From: Actinomycetota bacterium
GTDB taxonomy: Bacteria > Actinomycetota > Acidimicrobiia > Acidimicrobiales > CADCSY01
Reading direction: 5' to 3'
Assembly (NCBI GenBank): GCA_019347915.1
Contig: JAHWKL010000006.1
Coordinates: 1-42,980 of the forward strand
Length of the DNA stretch: 42,980 bases
Part shown: positions 36,393 to 42,980 of the stretch, one piece after another
How the letters are laid out: the number at the start of each line of letters is the position of its first letter
Position numbering within the stretch: position 1 is the first letter of the stretch
Made by a program: the position numbers and the translations under genes
Notes under the pieces: generated by a model
The model's input: only the letters and a program-made list of their open reading frames with translations
Database searches by the model: none
What the model was told of the DNA's origin: nothing

Positions 36393-36914
36393 CTACTGGC
36401 TGGCGAGGGCGTGCAGGAGGGCCTTCATCCACGGGCCCAAGTCGGCCGGCGTGCGGGCCGAGATGAGGTTGCCGTCGACCACGCACTCCTCGTCGACCCA
36501 ATGGGCGCCGGCGTTCACCATGTCGTCACGGATGGCACCGACGCTCGTGGCCTGCCGCCCCTTGACGATCCCGGCGGAGATGGCCACCCAGCCGGCGTGG
36601 CAGATGAAGGCGATGGGCTTGCTGTCGGCGTTGAACGCCTCCACCAACGACAGGACGGCCGGCGACTGGCGCAGCTTGTCGGGGGCGTAACCGCCGGGCA
36701 CCACCAGGGCGTCGAAGTCGGAGGCGTCCACGTCCTCGACCGTGGTGTCCACCGGGACGGGGCCGTGGCCCTTCTTGCCGGTGACCGGGTCGGGGGTCAG
36801 GCCGGCGAGGGTCACCTCGACGCCCTCCTCCCGCAGGCGGTACACCGGGTACAGCAGCTCGAGGTCCTCGAAGAGGTCGGCGGCCAGTACGAGCACTCGT
36901 CGTTCGTTCAGCAT
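36393..36914 (-). CDS. DJ-1/PfpI family protein
   Basis: RRVLVLAADLFEDLELLYPVYRLREEGVEVTLAG...DALVVPGGYAPDKLR...IAFICHAGWVAISAGIVKGRQATS. Confidence 0.92.
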   Translation of the reverse strand: MLNERRVLVLAADLFEDLELLYPVYRLREEGVEVTLAGLTPDPVTGKKGHGPVPVDTTVEDVDASDFDALVVPGGYAPDKLRQSPAVLSLVEAFNADSKPIAFICHAGWVAISAGIVKGRQATSVGAIRDDMVNAGAHWVDEECVVDGNLISARTPADLGPWMKALLHALASQ

Positions 36915-37028
36915 GGCAACGGCCTACCCGCCACCCCCGGTTGTTTCACTCCTGCCGGGATGGATGCCGGTGCGGCAGGGGCCCAGATGGGCCACCATGC
37001 CCTCATGGCCACGAGTGGGCCCAGGAAC

Positions 37029-37580
37029 ATGTGGAACCAGGGACCGCCGCCGGCACTCAGGAGGGGTGTGAGGTCGCTCGCCCTTTCTCCCCGGGACCAG
37101 GACCGGCAGCCGGCGGCGGACGGCGGCGTCGAGGTGCTGTTCCGCTCGTCGTACGTCCAGATGGTGCGCCTGGCCACGTTCCTGGTGGGACGTAGCGAGG
37201 TCGCCGAGGAACTGGTCCAGGACGCGTTCGTGAGGGTGGCGCCCAAGCTGTCCTACGTGGAGGCGCCGGCGGCCTACCTGCGGGTGGCGGTGGTCAACGC
37301 CTGCCGGTCGTGGCAGCGCAAGCAGGGCCGGGAGCGCAGTGCCCTCTCGGTGCTGGCCGGGGACCGGGACCAGGCGGTGAGCGACCGGCCCTGCGAGCTC
37401 AGCGACGCCCTGGCCCGGCTCCGCCAGCGCCAACGGGAGGCCATCGTCCTGCGCTACTGGGAGGACCTGCCCGAGGTCGAGATCGCCGCCCTGCTCGGGT
37501 GCCGCCCGGGCACGGTGAAGTCGCTGCTCAGCCGAGGGCTGGCGGCGCTGCGTGAAGAGTTGGGAGATGACGATGCCTGA
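37029..37580 (+). CDS. ECF-type RNA polymerase sigma factor (start uncertain)
   Basis: VEVLFRSSYVQMVRLATFLVGRSEVAEELVQDAFVRVAPKL...RQREAIVLRYWEDLPEVEIAALLGCRPGTVKSLLSRGLAALREEL. Confidence 0.9.
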   Translation: MWNQGPPPALRRGVRSLALSPRDQDRQPAADGGVEVLFRSSYVQMVRLATFLVGRSEVAEELVQDAFVRVAPKLSYVEAPAAYLRVAVVNACRSWQRKQGRERSALSVLAGDRDQAVSDRPCELSDALARLRQRQREAIVLRYWEDLPEVEIAALLGCRPGTVKSLLSRGLAALREELGDDDA

Positions 37581-38529
37581 GCTCGAGAACGAGCTGCGCA
37601 CCCGGCTGCGGCAGGACGCCGAGCGGGTCCGCCCCGACGTGGACGCCGCCTGGTCGGACGTGAGCCGGCGCCTGGGTGCCGCTCCTCCTGCACGGAGCCG
37701 AACGCCGGCATGGCAGCGGCCGTGGTTGACCGCTTCGGTCGCCGCTGCCCTCCTGGCCGTCTTCGCCGCGGTCGTCCTCGTCCCCGGCGACGGGCCCACC
37801 ACCGTGGCCGTGGGCCCAGAGTCCGACTCGGCCGACGAGGCCGGCGACGCCCCCGACCAGGCGGCCCGCATGAGTGCCGACAGCCCCGAGGCGGCCACGC
37901 CTCGACCGACGACCACCTCGGCGCAGCAGGACGGAGAGGCGCCGCCCGAGCGCAGCAGCTACGTCGGCCCCTTCGAGGGCATGTTCCCGGCCGTCACCTG
38001 GGAGACCTACGACCGCCTCCGCCACGAGATGGCCACGGGAAGCCGGGCATGGACCGCCGACCCCGAGCAGGTGGCCACCAGGTTCCTGCAGGAGGTGATC
38101 GGCGCCGAGCCCGACGGCCAGCTCCGCCCGATCGGTGATCAGGTGGCCGAGTACGAGTGGTCGGGCGGGCGCCTGGTCCTCCGGCGCTACGGGCCGCCGG
38201 GCGACCCCTGGGTCGTCACCGCCGCCGACGCCGCCGGCGTCCAGGTCGGCATCGGCGGCTACCGCGGGATGGAGCTGTCCGTCGCCGTCCGCCTGGAGCG
38301 GGCCGGCACGGTCACCGTCAGAACCGGTGCCTTCGACTCCGAGTGGGTGGCGGCCCACACCGACGAGGTCCCCGCCGGCGGCACGACCGAAGCCCGCCTC
38401 CAGGTGGGTCGGGAGGACGCTCCCGGTCCGGACGCCCTGCTCGTGGAGGTCCGGGTGGACTTCGCCGACGGCTCCACCGCCCACGCCCGGTACCGGGCCG
38501 ACGCCATCGGCCCCCCGTCCGGCGACTAG
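37567..38529 (+). CDS. Putative anti-sigma-like membrane protein
   Basis: Overlaps the sigma factor; short cytoplasmic N-terminus, one TM (LTASVAAALLAVFAAVVLV), extracytoplasmic C-terminus. Confidence 0.6.
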   Translation: MTMPELENELRTRLRQDAERVRPDVDAAWSDVSRRLGAAPPARSRTPAWQRPWLTASVAAALLAVFAAVVLVPGDGPTTVAVGPESDSADEAGDAPDQAARMSADSPEAATPRPTTTSAQQDGEAPPERSSYVGPFEGMFPAVTWETYDRLRHEMATGSRAWTADPEQVATRFLQEVIGAEPDGQLRPIGDQVAEYEWSGGRLVLRRYGPPGDPWVVTAADAAGVQVGIGGYRGMELSVAVRLERAGTVTVRTGAFDSEWVAAHTDEVPAGGTTEARLQVGREDAPGPDALLVEVRVDFADGSTAHARYRADAIGPPSGD

Positions 38530-38591
38530 CGCCGGCGGAGGCACCCGCCGGCCCCCGTGCGCCGGGGAGGAGGACCGGGTAGGCCGGGGCC

Positions 38592-39257
38592 ATGGCATCC
38601 CCACCCCAGATCGTCGTCTGGAGCGACTACATCTGACCGTTCTGCTACGTCGCCCTCGAGCGGGCCACGTGGCTGGAGCGCCGGTACGGCGCCGAGATGA
38701 TCTGGCTCCCCTTCGACCTCCATCCCGAGTACCCGCCCGAGGGCATCCCCCGGCAGCGCCTCGAAGCGCGTTACGGGGAGGGGTTCTCCGAGCACGTGCG
38801 ACGGATGATCGAGGGCGTGGGATTCGACCACCGGCCGCCTCCACGGGTCCCCCGGTCTTTGGGCTCCCTCCAGCTGGCCGAGCTGGCGAGGGACGAGGGC
38901 CGCCACGAGGCGGTCCACGCCGGGCTGTTCGCCGCCTACTGGTCACACGGACGGGACATCGGTGACCTGGACGTGCTGGCGGAGGTGGCCGCCGGCGCCG
39001 GCCTCGACCCCGACAAGGCCCGGGAGGTGCTGGAGCAGGGTGCCTTCGCGGATCGCGTCCGGGAGTCGACTGAGGCGGCGCACCGGGTGGGCGTCGACGC
39101 CGTTCCCGCCTGGTTGATCGACCGCTCGCAGCTCATCCTCGGCGCCCAGCCCCACCAGGTCTTCGCCGAGGTCCTCGAGCAGCTCGGTCACGCCCCGCTG
39201 GAGGGTGGTGAGCCGGAGAGGGGCGAGGAGGACCGCCTGGGCCCCCCAGGGCTCTGA
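38592..39257 (+). CDS. DsbA/FrnE-like thiol oxidoreductase with in-frame UGA at the first CxxC position (candidate selenoprotein)
   Basis: ATG at 38592: MASPPQIVVWSDYI-UGA-PFCYVALERATWLERRYGAEMIWLPFDLHPEYPPEGIPRQRLEARYGEGF...VDAVPAWLIDRSQLILGAQPHQVF. UGA at 38634-38636; track ORF begins only at 38697. Confidence 0.7.
38644..38673 (+). promoter_or_regulatory. Candidate bacterial SECIS-like stem-loop downstream of the in-frame UGA
   Basis: GCU-ACGU-C-GCCC-[UCGAGC]-GGGC-C-ACGU-GGC: three blocks of pairs (one U:G) and one C/C mismatch; apical loop begins 20 nt after the A of UGA. Loop does not start with the usual GU. Confidence 0.4.
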
Positions 39258-39290
39258 GGGTCGCGGAGCGGCCGCCGGCCCGGGAAGGGG

Positions 39291-39572
39291 TCAGTCGATG
39301 GGCAGACGGGCGAGGAGCTCGGCCTTCTTCTCGTCGTACTGCTCCTGATCGATCTGTTTCGCCTGGAACTGGCGGTGGACCTGCTCGATCTGCTCGAGCA
39401 GCTCGCCGGCCGACAGCTCGCCGCCCGAGTCGGCCGGCGCCGTCGGCGCCGCCGTGATCTCCTCGTCGGTCTCCTCCTGCTTGGACTGGCGACGCTCCCG
39501 CTTGGCGGCGGCGTTGGCCTTCTTCGCCCGGTCTCGCTGCAGCTTGGCAAAGCTCGTTCGTTGGGCGCCCAT
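39291..39572 (-). CDS. Small charged SHOCT-like protein
   Basis: MGAQRTSFAKLQRDRAKKANAAAKRERRQSKQEE...LLEQIEQVHRQFQAKQIDQEQYDEKKAELLARL. Confidence 0.6.
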   Translation of the reverse strand: MGAQRTSFAKLQRDRAKKANAAAKRERRQSKQEETDEEITAAPTAPADSGGELSAGELLEQIEQVHRQFQAKQIDQEQYDEKKAELLARLPID

Positions 39573-39697
39573 CGACCTTCTCTTCTCGTCGTCGTGCGTC
39601 GGTCGCCGGCCCTGACGACCGGTTTCTCCCGCCGACTGTAGGGGCACAGGTCCCGGTTGACTCACTCCGTCCCCGACTCGCTACCGTCGGCGTCGTC

Positions 39698-40078
39698 GTG
39701 GAGGTCCTGTCCAGCCGTGTCCTGCTCCGGCCCGTCGACCTCGAGCGGTCGCTGGCCTTCTACGGCGAGACGCTGGGCCTGGCCACCTACCGGGAGTTCG
39801 GCGCCGGCGAGGGGCGGGGAGTGGTGTTCTTCACCGGCGGCGGGTTCCTGGAGGTCTCCGGACGGGCCTCCGGCCCGGCAGGGCCCAACGTGGCGCTGTG
39901 GCTGCAGGTGCGGGACCTCGACGTGGTGCACCCCGACCTGGTGGGGCGCGGGGTGACCGTTCTCCGGCCTCCGATGCTGGAGCCCTGGGGGCTGCGTGAG
40001 GCCTGGATCGCCGACCCTGACGGCGTGCGCATCGCCCTCGTCGAGGTCCCCGAGGAGCACCCGCTGCGTCGCCGTTGA
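39698..40078 (+). CDS. VOC/glyoxalase superfamily protein
   Basis: SSRVLLRPVDLERSLAFYGETLGLATYREFG...FLEVSG...LREAWIADPDGVRIALVEVPE. Confidence 0.88.
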   Translation: MEVLSSRVLLRPVDLERSLAFYGETLGLATYREFGAGEGRGVVFFTGGGFLEVSGRASGPAGPNVALWLQVRDLDVVHPDLVGRGVTVLRPPMLEPWGLREAWIADPDGVRIALVEVPEEHPLRRR

Positions 40079-40175
40079 GGCTCGGCCGGTCGGGCCTTCC
40101 CGGTTGCGCCGCCGCCGGGGTGGGTAGCTGCGCGCCCGAGCCAACGACCACAGAGGACATGGAGGAGCAGCGACG

Positions 40176-40400
40176 ATGGGGAGCGCACACACGCCGGCCG
40201 ACGACCTGGTGTACGACCTGGTGAGCATCCAGTACCACGCCCTGAAGGGGGCCCACGTCTACGACCAGTACCTGCAGGACGCCAAGGGGCACGCCCAGGT
40301 CGAGGAGTTCATCGCCCAGGTCAGGGACGAGGACGCTTACCGGGCCCAGCGCTGCCACGAGCTGCTCGTCGAGCTCACCAAGGGCGACGGGATCGGATGA
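40176..40400 (+). CDS. Small conserved hypothetical protein (74 aa)
   Basis: MGSAHTPADDLVYDLVSIQYHALKGAHVYDQYLQDAKGHAQVEEFIAQVRDEDAYRAQRCHELLVEL; SD-like GGAGGAG upstream. Confidence 0.65.
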   Translation: MGSAHTPADDLVYDLVSIQYHALKGAHVYDQYLQDAKGHAQVEEFIAQVRDEDAYRAQRCHELLVELTKGDGIG

Positions 40401-40472
40401 GCCGTGGACCGGTCGGCCCTGGCTGGCGACCGGTCGAGCGGAGCCTGCCGGCCGCCGGTGTAGCGTGCCGGC

Positions 40473-41681
40473 GTGCAGCTGACGGTCGCCCGACTGGCCG
40501 TGGCCGCGTCCGTTGTGGTGGTGCTCTCCCTGGCCATCGTCGCCGCCGTGACCACGTCGCCGGCCCCGGAGAGCGAGCCGGAGGCCCCCCTCGCGGCGAG
40601 CGAGCCGGCTGAGGCCCCGATCGCCGTGGAGGCGCCCGAGAGCTGCGTGCCGGCGCCCCTCGAGCAACGGGCGGCCCAGGTGCTGGTCGTGGGCCTGCCC
40701 GGGGTCATCGGCTCCTCGGACTCCATCGCCGGCGAGGTCCTCGACGTGGGCGTGGGCGGCGTGCTCGTCACCGGGCCCAACGTGGAGTCGAGCGCCCAGG
40801 TGGCCCAGCTGACCAGCGACCTCGAGGCCCGGGCCGGACGGCCGCTCGTGGTCGTCACCGGCGAGGAGTCGGGGAGGGTGTCGACGTTCCGCAAGCTCCT
40901 CGGTCGCAGCTTGTCGGCTCGCGACCTCGCCGCCTCCCGGTCGCCGGCCGAGGTCCGGGCCGTGGCCGAGCAGGTCGGCTCCGACCTGGCGGCGTTGGGC
41001 ATCGACGTCGCTCTCGCACCCGTGGTCGACCTCGACGCCGGCCCGGCCGACGGGGTCATCGGCGACCGCTCCTTCTCGGGCGACCCGGCCTCGGCGGCCG
41101 CCTACGGCCTGGCGTGGGCCCAGGGCCTGGCCGCCCACGGCGTTCGCCCCACCGCCAAGCACTTCCCCGGGCACGGCCGGGTGAGGGAGGACAGCCACTT
41201 GGAGCTCGTCACCGTCGACGCCTCCGTCGAGGAGCTCTCAGGCACCGACCTGCGTCCGTTCGCCAGCCTGATCGACGCCGGCGTGCCCCTGGTGATGCTC
41301 GAACACGTCGCCTACACCGCCTTCGACCCCGACCTGCCGGCCAGCCTGGCGCCCGGCGCCTACCAGCTGCTGCGGGACATGGGGTTCGAAGGCGTGGCCA
41401 TCACCGACTCAGTGGGCATGGGCGCGGTCAACCTGCGTTGGCCGTTCCCCGAAGCGGCGGTGATGGCCGTCGCCGCCGGTGCCGATGCCGTCCTCACCAC
41501 CGACGGCACCCAGGCCCGGGTGATGCGGGACGCGCTGGTCGACGCCGTGCGCTCGGGTCGTCTGGCCGAGGAACGCCTGGACGAGGCTGCCGGACGGATG
41601 ATGGCCCTGGCCGGCGGCGACACCGAAGCGCTGATGTGCCGGACGCTCACCATCCCCCAGCTGTCCCCGGCGGCCGGGTGA
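40473..41681 (+). CDS. Glycoside hydrolase family 3 N-terminal domain protein (beta-N-acetylhexosaminidase-like, secreted)
   Basis: Signal/anchor N-terminus; VALAPVVDLDAGPADGVIGDRSFSGDPASAAAYGLAWAQGLAAHGVRPTAKHFPGHGRVREDSH...VAITDSVGMGAV. Confidence 0.85.
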   Translation: MQLTVARLAVAASVVVVLSLAIVAAVTTSPAPESEPEAPLAASEPAEAPIAVEAPESCVPAPLEQRAAQVLVVGLPGVIGSSDSIAGEVLDVGVGGVLVTGPNVESSAQVAQLTSDLEARAGRPLVVVTGEESGRVSTFRKLLGRSLSARDLAASRSPAEVRAVAEQVGSDLAALGIDVALAPVVDLDAGPADGVIGDRSFSGDPASAAAYGLAWAQGLAAHGVRPTAKHFPGHGRVREDSHLELVTVDASVEELSGTDLRPFASLIDAGVPLVMLEHVAYTAFDPDLPASLAPGAYQLLRDMGFEGVAITDSVGMGAVNLRWPFPEAAVMAVAAGADAVLTTDGTQARVMRDALVDAVRSGRLAEERLDEAAGRMMALAGGDTEALMCRTLTIPQLSPAAG

Positions 41682-41691
41682 GGGCGGGGCC

Positions 41692-42450
41692 ATGAAGGGT
41701 GTGATCCTCGCCGGCGGGTCCGGCAGCCGGCTCTACCCCCTCACCCGCATCACCAACAAGCACCTGCTGCCGATCTACGACCGGCCCATGGTCACCTACG
41801 CCATCGAGGCCATGGTGAACGCCGGCGTGGACGACATCATGCTGGTCACCGGGGGCACCCATGCCGGGGAGTTCTTCCGGCTCCTCGGCAACGGGCACGA
41901 GTACGGCATCGAGCGCCTCTTGTACGCCTACCAGGACCGCCCCGGAGGCATCGCCGAGGCGCTGGGGCTGGCCGAGCGCTTCGTGGGCGGCGACCAGGTG
42001 CTGGTGATGCTCGCCGACAACATCGTCGAGCGCTCCATCCGGCCGGTGGTCGAGCGCTTCTCCGCCCAGGAACGGGGAGCGCGGGTGGTGCTGTCCAAGG
42101 TCCAGGACCCGACCCACCTCCGCCATCTCGGGGTCCCGGAGCTCGACGGTGACGGACGCATCGTGCGCATCCTCGAGAAGCCGGCCGACCCGCCCAGCAG
42201 CTTCGCCGTGACCGGGCTGTACTTCTACGACGGCACGGTCTTCGACGTCATCCCCACCCTGACGCCGTCGGGACGGGGCGAGCTGGAGATCACCGACGTG
42301 AACAACTGGTTCGTCTCCCAGGGGCAGATGGAGCTCGACGTGCTCGACGGCTTCTGGGGCGACGCCGGCGAGTCGATCGACGCCTACTACGAGGTCAACG
42401 ACTTCGTCCGGGCCAACGGCGCCAACAAGCCGGAGCCGGCGCCCGGCTAA
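41692..42450 (+). CDS. Sugar nucleotidyltransferase (glucose-1-phosphate thymidylyltransferase-like, short form)
   Basis: MKGVILAGGSGSRLYPLTRITNKHLLPIYDRPMVTYAIEAMVNAGVDDIMLVTGGTHAGEFFRLLGNG...LEITDVNNWFV. Confidence 0.9.
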   Translation: MKGVILAGGSGSRLYPLTRITNKHLLPIYDRPMVTYAIEAMVNAGVDDIMLVTGGTHAGEFFRLLGNGHEYGIERLLYAYQDRPGGIAEALGLAERFVGGDQVLVMLADNIVERSIRPVVERFSAQERGARVVLSKVQDPTHLRHLGVPELDGDGRIVRILEKPADPPSSFAVTGLYFYDGTVFDVIPTLTPSGRGELEITDVNNWFVSQGQMELDVLDGFWGDAGESIDAYYEVNDFVRANGANKPEPAPG

Positions 42451-42980
42451 CCGCCCGCGGGTTCGGGCCAGGCGAGGCTGAAGCAGCGCTGGTCGAGCGT
42501 GCCCGGGGACCAGTGGCCCCACAGGCGGAAGAAGGAGCGGCGGGTGGAGTCGGTCCAGCGCAGCGCCTGGGGGTCGGCGACGCGCCGGACGACCTGGCGG
42601 ATGCCGCCCTCGTGCACGACGTAGCCGGCCCACGTGCCCGGGAAGTCCTGGGGCGAGCCCACCTCGACGATGGTGAGGGGCCCCCAGCGGTGGCGGCGGT
42701 GGCGGTGGCTGTGGCCGCTCGTCACCAGCGTGGCCGGGTTGGCGGCGGCCAGGGCGCGGAGGAAGGGCCGCGCCTCGGTGCCGGGCACGCCCTGCGGTGG
42801 GTGGGTGGCGACGCGCCGGCGCTGCGGGTGGTGGTGGATGGCGACCACGGCCGGCCCACCGGCCCCCGCCACCAGCCTGGCCACCTCGTCGGTGATGCCG
42901 GCGAGCGTGCCCCGGTTCTTCCCCGGGATGGTGCTGTCGCCCAGCACCAGCCGCACGCCCGGCAGGTCGCGGGCGACGGC
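42447..42980 (-). CDS. Metallophosphoesterase (calcineurin-like; 5' end runs off the window)
   Basis: VVAIHHHPQ...ATLVTSGHSHRHRRHRWGPLTIVEVGSPQDFPGTWAGYVVHEGG; open to right edge. Confidence 0.75.
   Translation of the reverse strand, partial: AVARDLPGVRLVLGDSTIPGKNRGTLAGITDEVARLVAGAGGPAVVAIHHHPQRRRVATHPPQGVPGTEARPFLRALAAANPATLVTSGHSHRHRRHRWGPLTIVEVGSPQDFPGTWAGYVVHEGGIRQVVRRVADPQALRWTDSTRRSFFRLWGHWSPGTLDQRCFSLAWPEPAGG

Noticed and set aside
37567-38591. Treating the 38592 reading frame upstream of UGA as part of the preceding gene
   Set aside because: Preceding gene ends at 38529 and an in-frame TAG at 38580 separates them.
41647-42633. 328-aa minus ORF opposite the nucleotidyltransferase
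   Set aside because: Antisense to a clear sugar nucleotidyltransferase; no motifs.

Overview
GC-rich, gene-dense bacterial chromosome segment. Gene content and order look actinobacterial, possibly Acidimicrobiia-like (inference). Most of it is housekeeping: a response regulator followed by lysA-hom-thrC and a phosphoglycerate-mutase-like putative homoserine kinase; a rhomboid protease; dxs; uppP; an FmdB/galU/moeA/moaA/moaC/GlpR-like block; tpiA; a Gfo/Idh oxidoreductase; a DJ-1/PfpI protein; an ECF sigma/anti-sigma-like pair; a GH3 hydrolase; and a sugar nucleotidyltransferase. There are two tRNAs: Arg-CCG (minus) and Ala-CGC (plus). I saw no CRISPR array, rRNA or transposase. The most notable observation is a DsbA/FrnE-like thiol oxidoreductase (38592-39257) with an in-frame UGA exactly where the first Cys of the CxxC active site should be (DYI-[UGA]-PFCY). 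A stem-loop sits just downstream at a bacterial-SECIS-like distance, so it is a candidate selenoprotein that the ORF track truncates. Other leads: a family of ~50-nt intergenic palindromes with 12-nt arms starting GTTCT (three copies); a divergent DisA_N/diadenylate-cyclase-like protein beside a toxin-antitoxin pair downstream of tRNA-Ala; a FecR-like/DUF348/NodB fusion; a STAS-MEDS protein; and a frameshifted PKD-like secreted protein. All family assignments are by eye from translated motifs; no database search was run.
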